Assembly: GCA_900547155.1 (NCBI GenBank)
Contig: URFH01000005.1
Span: 20,327 to 84,326, forward strand
From: an uncultured bacterium
GTDB lineage: Bacteria; Cyanobacteriota; Vampirovibrionia; Gastranaerophilales; Gastranaerophilaceae
Direction: 5' to 3'
DNA: 64,000 nucleotides
Shown: positions 41,319 to 50,506 of the stretch, piece after piece
Numbering within the stretch: the first letter of the stretch is position 1
How the letters are laid out: each line of letters begins with the position of its first letter
Notes under the pieces: generated by a model
What the model was told of the DNA's origin: nothing
The model's input: only the letters and a program-made list of their open reading frames with translations
The model's database searches: none
Translations under genes and position numbers: made by a program

Positions 41319-42617
41319 TTACCCGTCTATCGTAACAACCTTGAATTGATATGCCTCAAAAGCCGACGGAGATGGGTTTTCATCAATTCCGGCTTCTTTT
41401 AAAAGTGCATTTATAAATCCCTTTTTGTCGGGGTATTCTTTCCACATGCAGGGCAAAAATGCGGCCTGTGTTTCATTATTGCGGATGATTATGCCGGAGG
41501 ATTCGTTTATTTTTTCAGCAAGGTCGTTGAGGCTTGCAAAAGGTATCATCTGCGGGCGTGAAAGTATGCAGATTTCGAGTTTCATTCTGTCGATTTCATC
41601 GGAAAAAACCGGTGTTTTGGTCTTGAAAGCTGCATTGTAAGCATTGAACGCCAAATCGTCTTTCAGGGGCTTAACTGCGAAAGCGCTTCCTGCGCGCCCT
41701 CTGAGTTCTCCGTCCACAAAAACAGTTATATATGTGCCCCAGAATGTATCAAATACCGGTGCAAGTTTTTCAATATCGGCATTTACCGGCATGCTGAATT
41801 CGAGCCCTGAAATTATGCTGTTTCTGCAAATTGTTAAAATTGTGTCAGAAAACTCATCTTTTAAGAAATTCGGGATGGATTTTTCGACAACAATCCAGCT
41901 TCCGTACCCCTCTTTTCCGGTGTCCGGGTTCGGCGGGTCAATATCTGTGCGGATTAGAGAGTATCCCTTTTCTGATTTTGGGGCATTTTCAGATGAAGAG
42001 GCAAGAATTGCTTTTCTCTCTATTTCGGAGGCTGCGGTATCATCCATTTTTTGTGCGTCCTCAAGTGAATCAAAATGCGCTAGGTCCGACGCCAGTATGA
42101 ACCCTATTTTTTCATTGACAAAATATTTGTCCATAATTGCTGTAACTTTTTTGAAATTGTGGCTGCCGTAGGAGATTGGTACGATTTTTGCGTCGGGCAG
42201 AATCGTTTGTACAAGAGGAATTTGGATATCTATGCTGTGTTCGTTTTCAAAAACCCTGTCATTGCATTCCGCATCAAAATTTTCAACTAAATCCTGATTA
42301 AAAGATTTGTCAATTATTGCCTCCCCGAGCGGCGTTTCCCAGGCGTCATAGCAGGACAGGGCAATCCCGAAAAAGACTATATAATGCGCGGGCGCCATTA
42401 TAAAAACCGTTTCTATGCCTTTATCGAGGTACTGTATGGCATTCATTGCTGTTTTTCCCGAGTCCCTGTAAGAATCGTGGGGGACAATCACCGAGCGCGT
42501 TTTGGCATTGTACTCCGTGGGAATGCTCATTATAAGATTTTTAATTTCTTTTTCGAGCTTCTCCTTGTTGTCTGGAAAATAGCTGTTTTTGAGCGTGAAC
42601 GGTCTTATATTTGTCAT
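41319..42617 (-). CDS. MEMO-AMMECR1 fusion protein (AmmeMemoRadiSam components B and A)
   Basis: Two domains in one chain. The N-terminal ~265 residues are MEMO-like, a dioxygenase-fold protein: IVPHDSYRDSG (His47, replacing the common PHAGY), APAHY (His78), NEHSIDIQIPLVQ and ASDLAHF. The rest is AMMECR1-like (LRGRAGSAFAVKPL, corresponding to the family's LRGCIG). In many bacteria these are separate genes next to a radical SAM enzyme (AmrS); none is adjacent here. The biochemical role of the set is unknown. The Cys of the AMMECR1 LRGC motif is Ala here, so function may have shifted. Confidence 0.82.
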   Translation of the reverse strand: MTNIRPFTLKNSYFPDNKEKLEKEIKNLIMSIPTEYNAKTRSVIVPHDSYRDSGKTAMNAIQYLDKGIETVFIMAPAHYIVFFGIALSCYDAWETPLGEAIIDKSFNQDLVENFDAECNDRVFENEHSIDIQIPLVQTILPDAKIVPISYGSHNFKKVTAIMDKYFVNEKIGFILASDLAHFDSLEDAQKMDDTAASEIERKAILASSSENAPKSEKGYSLIRTDIDPPNPDTGKEGYGSWIVVEKSIPNFLKDEFSDTILTICRNSIISGLEFSMPVNADIEKLAPVFDTFWGTYITVFVDGELRGRAGSAFAVKPLKDDLAFNAYNAAFKTKTPVFSDEIDRMKLEICILSRPQMIPFASLNDLAEKINESSGIIIRNNETQAAFLPCMWKEYPDKKGFINALLKEAGIDENPSPSAFEAYQFKVVTIDG

Positions 42618-42736
42618 TATAATTTCTCACTTTTGTACGCAAAATTATTATATCGCCCTGTAAAATTCGCAATAATGCCCGATTAGGGGATAAAGGGGGC
42701 AATATTTATGCTATTATTTTTCCGGTGGAGGAATTT

Positions 42737-43309
42737 ATGCAAAAAGTGGAATTTATCAATTCAAATAATGATTTTTCAACTCTTTATGAGGATTTGCTTG
42801 CCCAGTTTCCAAAATCCGAGCTTAAATCAAAAGAACGCTTTGATGAACTTTTGAAAAATCCCGATTATAAGGCATATTCTGTAAAAATTGACGGTGAAAA
42901 TGCCGGTTATGTTATTTTTTTCATAGATAAGAAAAATAACACACTTTGGCTGGATTACATCGCTATTTTTAAAGAACACCATTCAAAGGGCTTCGGAACA
43001 AGGATTTTTGAGGCAATGAAAAAGGAATTTTTTGAGTTTTCAGGGGTTTGGCTTGAGGTTGAAAAACCTGACGAAAACGAACCTGATACTTTACGCAGGA
43101 GGAAATTTTATAAAAAATTGGGCGCACGGATTGTGAGCGAAAATTACATTTATCCTAATAATAACGGCGGTTTGAGTATGGATTTGTACTTTTTGCCGTT
43201 TTGTGAAGAAAATTTTGCGAAAAAAATGCACAAATGCGTAAAAACTGCTTTTGAAACAATCCACAGCGATGTGGAAAATATAGAAAAAATAATCGATAAA
43301 ATTAAATAA
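42737..43309 (+). CDS. GNAT family N-acetyltransferase
   Basis: GCN5-related acetyltransferase of 190 residues. The core strand LWLDYIAIFKEHHSKGFGTR holds the acetyl-CoA-binding HSKGFG loop, and RRRKFYKKLGAR is the typical following segment. The C-terminal 45 residues are an extra helical tail. The ATG has GGAGG seven bases upstream; the frame is open four codons earlier but that includes the ribosome site itself. Substrate cannot be inferred. It converges with rpmE through a shared terminator. Confidence 0.85.
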   Translation: MQKVEFINSNNDFSTLYEDLLAQFPKSELKSKERFDELLKNPDYKAYSVKIDGENAGYVIFFIDKKNNTLWLDYIAIFKEHHSKGFGTRIFEAMKKEFFEFSGVWLEVEKPDENEPDTLRRRKFYKKLGARIVSENYIYPNNNGGLSMDLYFLPFCEENFAKKMHKCVKTAFETIHSDVENIEKIIDKIK

Positions 43310-43311
43310 AA

Positions 43312-43346
43312 ACAAAAAAGGCGGTCATTAAAACCGCCTTTTTTAA
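43312..43346. terminator. Bidirectional terminator between the GNAT gene and rpmE
   Basis: AAAAAAGGCGGT, short loop, ACCGCCTTTTTT: a U run is produced on both strands. Confidence 0.9.
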
Positions 43347-43363
43347 ACCTGAAATCAATCGAA

Positions 43364-43567
43364 CTATTTTTTCTGTTCGTATCTTTTTTTGAATCTTTCG
43401 ACGCGTCCTTCTGTGTCCATGATTTTTTGTGTTCCGGTGAAGAACGGGTGGCAGTTGTTGCAAATTTCAACAGTGATATCTTCGCAAACGGAGCCTGTTT
43501 CGATTTCGTTTCCGCAAACGCATTTAATTTTCATTTTTTTGTATTCCGGATGGATATCTTTTTTCAT
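43364..43567 (-). CDS. rpmE: 50S ribosomal protein L31 (zinc form)
   Basis: Large-subunit protein at the inter-subunit bridge. Starts [20 protein letters not shown]. Cysteines in CVCGNE and [13 protein letters not shown] form the zinc site, marking the C+ type used when zinc is sufficient. At 67 residues it is full length. It stands alone, divergent from proS. Confidence 0.97.
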   Translation of the reverse strand: MKKDIHPEYKKMKIKCVCGNEIETGSVCEDITVEICNNCHPFFTGTQKIMDTEGRVERFKKRYEQKK

Positions 43568-43742
43568 TTTGTAGTTCCCTTCTTTGTATTAAGGAGGTTT
43601 CCCGCACAATCGGGTGTTCCCCTTGCTGTGTTGCTAATGTATTGTAGATTGCTGAAAGATTATTATCAAGTTTTTTTGTGATAATATGAATTTGTATTAA
43701 AAATATTGTAACTCAGAGCCAAATAAAGAGGATTTATATATT

Positions 43743-45512
43743 ATGAGAATGTCGAAAATGTTCGTCCAGACTTTGCGCGATTTTCCGTCAGACGCAGAGG
43801 TTATGAGCCATAAATTGCTTGTCAGAGCGGGTTTTATAAGAAAACTCACCTCGGGCGTTTATAATTATCTTCCTTTGATGTGGAGAGTACTGAAAAAAGT
43901 CGAAAAAATCACCAGAGAAGAAATGGACGCAGCAGGCGCACAGGAAATGCTTATGCCGTTCGTTCAACCGGAAGAACTCTGGAAAGAATCGGGCCGCTGG
44001 GACGTTTACGGCAAAGAACTCATGCGCCTCAAAGACCGTCACGACAGAGGAATGTGCCTCGGCCCCACGCACGAAGAAGTTATCACTTTTGTTGCCAGAG
44101 AGGGCATAAAATCCTACAAACAGCTCCCTGTGAACCTTTATCAAATTCAATCCAAGTTCCGTGACGAAGTCCGCCCCAGATACGGACTTTTAAGAGGGCG
44201 TGAATTCATTATGAAAGACGCTTACAGCTTCGATTCGACGCAGGAAGGGCTTGAAAAATCCTACAAAATCATGGCGGACGCTTATTACAAAATTTTCGAG
44301 CGCTGCGGACTGGAAACAAAAGCTGTACAATCCGACTCCGGCGCAATCGGCGGTGCAGTTTCGCATGAATATATGGTTTTAATCGACGATACTGAAAATA
44401 ATGCCGGCGAAAACGATGTTTTCTTCTGCAAAAACAAATCCTGCGGCTATGCAGCGAATGCAAATCACGCAGTTTCCGTGCTTGAGCCGGCTGAAGTTGA
44501 CGGAGCAAAATTCGGTTTTACCGAACTGAAAAAAGTCGATACTCCTGACACAACCTCGATTGAGGAGCTTGAAAAATTCCTAAATGTGCCTGCAACCGTC
44601 ATTTTGAAATCAATGATTTACATTGCGGACAAAAAACCGGTCATGGCGCTTATCAGAGCGGACAAAACTTTTGAAGAAACCAAGGTTATGAACGCTGTTG
44701 GTGCAAACGAAATCAGAAGCGCCGCACCTGCTGAACTTGCGGACATTTTTGGCGCAAGCAAAGGCTTTGTCGGCCCTATGGGCATTGAAAACGTCAAAAT
44801 TCCCGCAGATTATGAGGGTGAAAAGATTCAGGTGGTTGCTGATTTGACTGCAAAAGAGATGAAAAACTTCGTAATCGGCGCAAATGAAACAGACAGGCAC
44901 TTTGTCGGCGTAAATCTTGAAGATTTGGGCAAAGATGTTATTTTTGCGGACATCAGGCTTGTTGAAAAAGGCGAAAAATGCCCTGATTGCGGCGAACCGC
45001 TCTTTGTTACAAAAGGTATCGAAGTCGGCAACATTTTCCAGCTCGGCACAAAATATTCCGAAAAAATGAACGCTGTTTTCACCGACGAAAACGGCAAAGA
45101 ACGCCCGTTTATCATGGGATGTTACGGAATCGGAATTTCAAGAACTGCCGCAGCCGCAGTTGAGCGCCATCATGATGAATACGGAATCAAATGGCCGCTT
45201 GCGATTGCGCCGTATCATGTTGATGTTGTGCCTGTGAACATTGGCGAAGAAAAACAGATGAAAATCGCCGAAGAAATTTACAACAAACTCCTCGAAAAAG
45301 GCGTGGAAGCTGTTATTGACGACCGCGACGAACGTGCGGGCGTAAAATTCAAAGATTCCGAGCTCATCGGGTTCCCGTTCAGGATTACTGCGGGAAAAAC
45401 CGTTGATGAGGGGCTTGTTGAGTTCAAAATTCGCGAAACAGGCGAAGTTTTGAAAATCACACCGGATGAAGCAGTAGAAAAAGTTGTACAGGCGGTGCAA
45501 AATATTAAATAA
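43743..45512 (+). CDS. proS: Prolyl-tRNA synthetase (bacterial type)
   Basis: Class II synthetase that charges tRNA-Pro. Motif 1 and 2 regions (LGPTHEEVITF, FRDEVRPRYGLLRGREFIMK) flank a YbaK-like editing insertion (about 225-400, with VNLEDLGKDV at its end). Motif 3 is GCYGIGISRTAAAAVE, followed by the anticodon-binding domain (APYHVDVVPVN). At 589 residues it is the long bacterial type with the editing domain. A GAGGAT site precedes the ATG. No T-box is visible in the leader. Confidence 0.97.
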   Translation: MRMSKMFVQTLRDFPSDAEVMSHKLLVRAGFIRKLTSGVYNYLPLMWRVLKKVEKITREEMDAAGAQEMLMPFVQPEELWKESGRWDVYGKELMRLKDRHDRGMCLGPTHEEVITFVAREGIKSYKQLPVNLYQIQSKFRDEVRPRYGLLRGREFIMKDAYSFDSTQEGLEKSYKIMADAYYKIFERCGLETKAVQSDSGAIGGAVSHEYMVLIDDTENNAGENDVFFCKNKSCGYAANANHAVSVLEPAEVDGAKFGFTELKKVDTPDTTSIEELEKFLNVPATVILKSMIYIADKKPVMALIRADKTFEETKVMNAVGANEIRSAAPAELADIFGASKGFVGPMGIENVKIPADYEGEKIQVVADLTAKEMKNFVIGANETDRHFVGVNLEDLGKDVIFADIRLVEKGEKCPDCGEPLFVTKGIEVGNIFQLGTKYSEKMNAVFTDENGKERPFIMGCYGIGISRTAAAAVERHHDEYGIKWPLAIAPYHVDVVPVNIGEEKQMKIAEEIYNKLLEKGVEAVIDDRDERAGVKFKDSELIGFPFRITAGKTVDEGLVEFKIRETGEVLKITPDEAVEKVVQAVQNIK

Positions 45513-45598
45513 AACGGCGCTTTTACAGCGAAATTGACGATAAGTTCGGAATAACAACTAAAAAGGAAACACAACGGAAATTCGGAGAAAAATTTTCT

Positions 45599-48379
45599 AT
45601 GTTGGATGAGAAATTGTTGAAAGCGATGAAGATTACGGCGGTTCTGGCGTCATTTGCGGCGCTGCTGGCGGCTTTGATTTTGTTTTTATACTTAAAAGTC
45701 TTGCCCTGGGTTGTTTCTAATGAAAAAGTCCTTGATTTTGTAAAAGATTTTGCAAGGGAAAAGTCGGGTGTCGAGCTGGTTGTCCAAAAACCGGTTTTAA
45801 AGACTTCTTTTTCGCCGGAAATTGAAATGCGCGCGGACGAAATTTCCATCTCAAAAGATAAAAAAGAAATTTTTTCTATAAAAAATGCCGAACTAATTCT
45901 TTCTTTTGCAAAAATTTTCGACAAAACCATAATTTTGAAAAAAGCGGGCACCGATTATATTTTTGCTGATGTGAACGGGCTTGAGACGCTGGTTCCAAAA
46001 CAGGAACAGGAGGCGCAAAAGAGCGATTTCACCGTGGAATGGCTGAACGGGCTTTTTTATCTGAAAAAGTGCCATATTGTTTACAAATACGAAGATATTA
46101 GCGCTGATGTGCTTGCGGGCAACATCCTTATTTCCGACAAAAGGGAACCGAAAAAAGTAAAACTGAGCATGCTCGCAAATATCAAAAAAGGCAAAGAAAA
46201 TGTCCGGATTTCTTTCACGGACAAAGACCGAATCTGCATAAAAGACAAAAAACTCATATTTGATAATGCGCTTCTTACGGTAAACCGTTCAAAAATCTAT
46301 CTGGACGCGGTTTCTGACCAGAAAAACAACTTTGATTTGACCGTAAAAGCAAGAGATTTTGACGTAAAAAGCGCCGTAAACCTTTTGAATTCAAACCTTG
46401 TAATCCCCAACGGAAGTGATATGCTTGCGTTTTTCAAGGATATTTCGGGTACTTTCAATTTTTATGTAAATCTCACAAATGACGGGATGAACGGGCGGAT
46501 AGATTTGAACAAAATCTTCCTCCAAGTCACGCCGCTCAACGATATTCCGGTTAATCTTGCCGGCGGAAACATAAAAATTACAACAAATGAAATATTTTTA
46601 AACGATTTTAAAGGCTGGTACGGAAAGAGCAAAGCCAATCATATCGAGGCTTTCGGCTCAATCAAAGATTACATGAAAACCTGCGATACATACCTTGAAG
46701 CAACGGGCAACACAACAAAAGAATTCACAACCGCCTATCTTTCAAAGGCTGTGGGTTATCCCCTGGAGCTTACGGGCGATGCGCCTGCAAAAATGATTAT
46801 AAAATCAATAAACAATAAAATTGATATAAGCTGGATGACGAAAATCGAAAAAGGCAAAGATATTCTCATCGGCGGTGCTTCCATAAGCCCCGTAAGCTAC
46901 GACAGAGCGCTGAAAGCAGACCTTTATCTGGATGGAGTTGACCTTGATATCAAGTCAATCAACTACTACATTGCAAAGGACATCAATAAAGGCTCAAAAA
47001 TCAAGCCGATTCTGACTGTAAAGGGCAAAATGGAGGTGGCTGAAGTTCCGGTCATTAAAAATCTCGGTTTTGAAATCCCGAATCCGCTCCCGAGCGAGTT
47101 TTTGAACGTTCTTATCGGGCAAAAAATGTTCAAAAAAGGAAAAATCTCCGGAAATCTGCAATTTGTGAACACCGGCAGAGTTCCTGTTCTAAACGGTGAT
47201 TTGAGGGCAGAGGGCGTGCGAATCCCCTCGCAAAGACTTTCTATTAAGAAAGGAAGCTTTGTTGCAAAGGGCAATTCCCTTACCATGAACGCCGAAGGCA
47301 AGTTTAAACGCTCGGATTATAAATTTGACGGCACAATTAAAAATGAAATGGTCTTCCCGATTGTCGTAAAAGACATAAATCTGACGGTTGACAACGTGGA
47401 TATAGACAGAATTTTGAATTCTTTCAACAAACAAAATACCGACGCCGTCACAGCGCCTCCGGTTAAGTCAGAAACGCTCGTAACTGCCGTCGATGAGGAA
47501 AATGACGACGCTTATACCTTTGATACCGGCCTTTTGATTGTTGAAAAAGGCTCTTTGAAGGTTCTTAAAGGGTTTTACAAGGAGATTGAGTTCGGAAACC
47601 TTGATGCGAAAATGTCACTTGATAAAAACGGCGTTTTTCAGGTTAATTCCAACAAATTTGACTTTGCGCAGGGGCATTCTTCCTGCAAAGTCCATTGTGA
47701 CCTCAAAAACCACAAATACAGCGTAAAACTCGGTGTAAAAGACATAAATTCCGACCTGATAGCTACGACGCTGCTTGCTTTGAAAAAAGAAATCTCCGGC
47801 AAAGCCAGCGGTATTCTTGAATTGAACACCGATGACTCGCTAAAACTCAACGGTTCAATGAAATTTATCATAAAAAACGGTACAATCGGCAAGGTTGGAC
47901 TTGTTGAGTACGTTTTGAAATTCGCAGCGCTTTTCAGAAACCCCATGGCGATGATTAGCCCGTCTGCAATCGTTGATATGGTGAACATTCCCGAGGGAAA
48001 TTTCGACAAAATCACCGGCGATTTGGCGATAAAAGATAATGTTGTTGAAAAAATAATGATAAAATCCTCTGCGCCGCAGCTGAGTTCGTTCATTATCGGG
48101 CGTTTTGACCTCGAGAGCAGGGATGCAACCCTTAGAATTTATACAAAATTCAGCAGCAGAAACAAAGGTTTTGCCGGATTTTTGAGAAACATCTCGCTGA
48201 ACAGCCTCGCAAACCGCGTTCCTTTGAGCAGCAGAAATGACAGCAATTACTATGCTGCCGAACTTGCCCAATTGCCGCCTTTGGAGGCTGACGAAAAGGA
48301 TTGTCAGGTATTTTTGACAAAAGTTGACGGCGATGTCGAGCATTTCAACTTCATTTCGTCATTGAAAAAGATTAAATAA
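45599..48379 (+). CDS. AsmA/YhdP-like envelope protein
   Basis: A 926-residue protein with one N-terminal membrane helix (about 11-32) and a very long beta-rich periplasmic part. Repeating segments such as LKLNGSMKFIIKNGTIGKVG and ASGILELNTDDS are typical of AsmA C-terminal domains, and the end (ITGDLAIKDNVVEKIMIKSS) resembles the AsmA_2 unit. Family members form bridge-like channels that carry lipids between the inner and outer membrane, so it supports a diderm envelope. The stop directly abuts the convergent punA stop. Confidence 0.8.
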   Translation: MLDEKLLKAMKITAVLASFAALLAALILFLYLKVLPWVVSNEKVLDFVKDFAREKSGVELVVQKPVLKTSFSPEIEMRADEISISKDKKEIFSIKNAELILSFAKIFDKTIILKKAGTDYIFADVNGLETLVPKQEQEAQKSDFTVEWLNGLFYLKKCHIVYKYEDISADVLAGNILISDKREPKKVKLSMLANIKKGKENVRISFTDKDRICIKDKKLIFDNALLTVNRSKIYLDAVSDQKNNFDLTVKARDFDVKSAVNLLNSNLVIPNGSDMLAFFKDISGTFNFYVNLTNDGMNGRIDLNKIFLQVTPLNDIPVNLAGGNIKITTNEIFLNDFKGWYGKSKANHIEAFGSIKDYMKTCDTYLEATGNTTKEFTTAYLSKAVGYPLELTGDAPAKMIIKSINNKIDISWMTKIEKGKDILIGGASISPVSYDRALKADLYLDGVDLDIKSINYYIAKDINKGSKIKPILTVKGKMEVAEVPVIKNLGFEIPNPLPSEFLNVLIGQKMFKKGKISGNLQFVNTGRVPVLNGDLRAEGVRIPSQRLSIKKGSFVAKGNSLTMNAEGKFKRSDYKFDGTIKNEMVFPIVVKDINLTVDNVDIDRILNSFNKQNTDAVTAPPVKSETLVTAVDEENDDAYTFDTGLLIVEKGSLKVLKGFYKEIEFGNLDAKMSLDKNGVFQVNSNKFDFAQGHSSCKVHCDLKNHKYSVKLGVKDINSDLIATTLLALKKEISGKASGILELNTDDSLKLNGSMKFIIKNGTIGKVGLVEYVLKFAALFRNPMAMISPSAIVDMVNIPEGNFDKITGDLAIKDNVVEKIMIKSSAPQLSSFIIGRFDLESRDATLRIYTKFSSRNKGFAGFLRNISLNSLANRVPLSSRNDSNYYAAELAQLPPLEADEKDCQVFLTKVDGDVEHFNFISSLKKIK

Positions 48380-49183
48380 TCACAAACCCTTGATAATTTC
48401 AGCAAGAAGCGATTTGAAGCTGCCTTTTGCCTTGTTGGCGTTTTCTACGACTTCAACATGTGAAAGCCTGCTCGGATGAACGCCCGCAGCTGAATTTGTT
48501 ATGCAGCTGATTCCGAGAACATCCATTCCGCAGTAGTTTGCGACGAGTGCTTCCGGAACTGTGGACATTCCGACTGCGTCTGCGCCCATTTTGCGAAGCA
48601 TGTTGATTTCTGCCGGTGTTTCGTAGCTCGGGCCGCTCATTGCCGCGTAAACGCCTTTATTAAGCACGATTCCGAGCTCATCAGCTTTGTTTTGTGCAAG
48701 TTTTATCAAATCTTTTTTATAAACCTCGCTCATATCCGGAAATCTCACGCCTAAAGTGGCGTCATTTTCGCCTATAAGCGGGTTTACGCCCATTAAATTT
48801 ATATGGTCTTTTATCAGCATAAGCTCGCCGGAATTGTATTTTTTGTTTACGCCGCCGGCTGCGTTTGTGATAATCAGGGTGTTTACGCCCAGTTTTTTCA
48901 TTATTTTTACCGGATAAACAATGCGGCTGATGTGATATCCCTCGTAATAATGGAATCTGCCCTGCATCATGACCGTGTTTTTGCCCTCAACTTCCGCAAA
49001 AACGAGCTCACCTTTGTGCCCGACAACAGTAGAATTTTCAAATCCGGGGATTTTTGAATAAGGAACGCGCACCCCGACGTAATCATTTGCAAACTCGCCC
49101 AGCCCTGAGCCCAAAATTATGCCGATTTCCGGCACAAAAGAACCTATTTTTTTCTTAATATAATCAACAGTTTCATTAATCAT
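48380..49183 (-). CDS. punA: Purine-nucleoside phosphorylase I (PunA type)
   Basis: Cleaves inosine and guanosine with phosphate to base and ribose 1-phosphate. Marks are ILGSGLGEFA (phosphate-binding serine), MMQGRFHYYEGY, NAAGGVNKKYNSGELML, SGPSYETPAEINM and GMSTVPEALVA. At 267 residues it is the trimeric type. It begins two bases after korC, so it is the fifth gene of the kor operon. Pairing nucleoside salvage with an oxoacid oxidoreductase is unusual. Confidence 0.95.
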   Translation of the reverse strand: MINETVDYIKKKIGSFVPEIGIILGSGLGEFANDYVGVRVPYSKIPGFENSTVVGHKGELVFAEVEGKNTVMMQGRFHYYEGYHISRIVYPVKIMKKLGVNTLIITNAAGGVNKKYNSGELMLIKDHINLMGVNPLIGENDATLGVRFPDMSEVYKKDLIKLAQNKADELGIVLNKGVYAAMSGPSYETPAEINMLRKMGADAVGMSTVPEALVANYCGMDVLGISCITNSAAGVHPSRLSHVEVVENANKAKGSFKSLLAEIIKGL

Positions 49184-49185
49184 AT

Positions 49186-49737
49186 TTAAACCTTTGCAGT
49201 TTCCTTAACAAATTCCGCTCCGTACCCCAGAGAGGCAATGTTTGCGTCCAGAAGATGGGCTTTTTTGCCGGTAATCATGGATTTTAACGCTTCTTTGACT
49301 GATTCCATCCGCAAAATGCCGCTTTTTTGGACAAAAGCCCCTACTGCCATAACGTTTATGAACACCGGCTCCGGCTTTTGTGAGGCGATTTCGTTCATGG
49401 GGATGAAAAGGTATTCAATGTCTTTTCTGTGCGGCTCAATTTTCGCCATTGACGAGTTTACAATGAACAATCCGCCCGGTTTTACGCGTTTTTCAAACTT
49501 GTCTTCGGATGGCTGGTTCAGCGCAAACACAACATCCGACATATTAACGATTGGCGAAGAAACTTCATCATCTGAGATATGCACAGAGCAATTTGCTGAC
49601 CCGCCGCGCATTTCTGCGCCGTATGACGGAATCCAGGTGGTTTGTTTTCCCTCAATCATCGCCGCATGGCAAAGCAAAGAACCCGCAAAAAGCAAGCCCT
49701 GACCGCCATATCCGGAAATTATAATACTTGTATCCAT
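49186..49737 (-). CDS. korC: 2-oxoacid:ferredoxin oxidoreductase gamma subunit
   Basis: Gamma subunit of a four-gene KorDABC/VorDABC-type enzyme. The N-terminus IIISGYGGQGLLFAG is the family signature, followed by WIPSYGAEMRGGSANCSV. At 183 residues it is full length. Its start overlaps the korB stop by one base. Confidence 0.92.
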   Translation of the reverse strand: MDTSIIISGYGGQGLLFAGSLLCHAAMIEGKQTTWIPSYGAEMRGGSANCSVHISDDEVSSPIVNMSDVVFALNQPSEDKFEKRVKPGGLFIVNSSMAKIEPHRKDIEYLFIPMNEIASQKPEPVFINVMAVGAFVQKSGILRMESVKEALKSMITGKKAHLLDANIASLGYGAEFVKETAKV

Positions 49738-50495
49738 CAGCGTACCTCCGTCAGGGTAATATCTTTGAAAATGCCGACAGGATGGACTTTTTCAATGTCA
49801 TCTTTAATATGTTTCATAGAATCGACCGCATTCATGCCCCAGTTCGTCGGGCATGCGGCAAGAATTTCCACAAAACTGTACCCAATGCCTTTAATCTGCA
49901 TTTCAAAAGCTTTTCTGAGGATTTCTTTTGTTTTTTTGATTGACGCGGGCGAGCAGATTGACGCACGTGCAACAAAAGCCGCGCCATCGCATTTTGCGAC
50001 CATTTCTGCTGCATGAATCGGATATCCTGCGTATTCGGGGTTTCTGCCTGCGGGCGTGGTTTTTGTAACCTGTCCGACAAGGGTTGTTGCGCTTGCCTGA
50101 CCGCCTGTCATGCCGAAATTTGTGTTATTTATACAAATTGTAGTGATTTTTTCGCCGCGTGAAGCCGTGTGGATTGTTTCGTTGAAGCCGATTGTTAATG
50201 CGTCGCCGTCGCCCTGATAGGTGAAGACGAATTTGTCCGGCAAAGAGCGCTTAATTCCGGTAGCCACACAGGGAGAACGCCCGTGAGAAGCACCTGCAAC
50301 ATCCAAATCGTAAAATTTTTCGAGAAAAATCGAACAGCCCACAGAAGAAATTGCAATAGTATCGCTTTGAAGATTAAACTCGTCAATAAGCTCCGCAATC
50401 ATCCTTAAAACCACGCCATGACCGCATCCGGGGCAGAATGTGAATTTTCCGTCCTTTTTCAAGCATTCGGGCTTTTTGTATACAAGAGTTTCCAT
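49737..50495 (-). CDS. korB: 2-oxoacid:ferredoxin oxidoreductase beta subunit (ThDP-binding)
   Basis: Thiamine diphosphate subunit: FCPGCGHGVVLRMI at the N-terminus, GDGDALTIG and NTNFGMTGGQ for the cofactor and magnesium. Together with KorA it decarboxylates a 2-oxoacid and passes electrons to ferredoxin, forming an acyl-CoA. At 252 residues it has the size of 2-oxoglutarate and 2-oxoisovalerate enzymes. Confidence 0.93.
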   Translation of the reverse strand: METLVYKKPECLKKDGKFTFCPGCGHGVVLRMIAELIDEFNLQSDTIAISSVGCSIFLEKFYDLDVAGASHGRSPCVATGIKRSLPDKFVFTYQGDGDALTIGFNETIHTASRGEKITTICINNTNFGMTGGQASATTLVGQVTKTTPAGRNPEYAGYPIHAAEMVAKCDGAAFVARASICSPASIKKTKEILRKAFEMQIKGIGYSFVEILAACPTNWGMNAVDSMKHIKDDIEKVHPVGIFKDITLTEVR

Positions 50496-50506
50496 ATTTT
50501 TCCCAA

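Noticed and set aside
43568..43742. T-box leader before proS
   Set aside because: No specifier loop or conserved T-box sequence could be found, and the leader is short.
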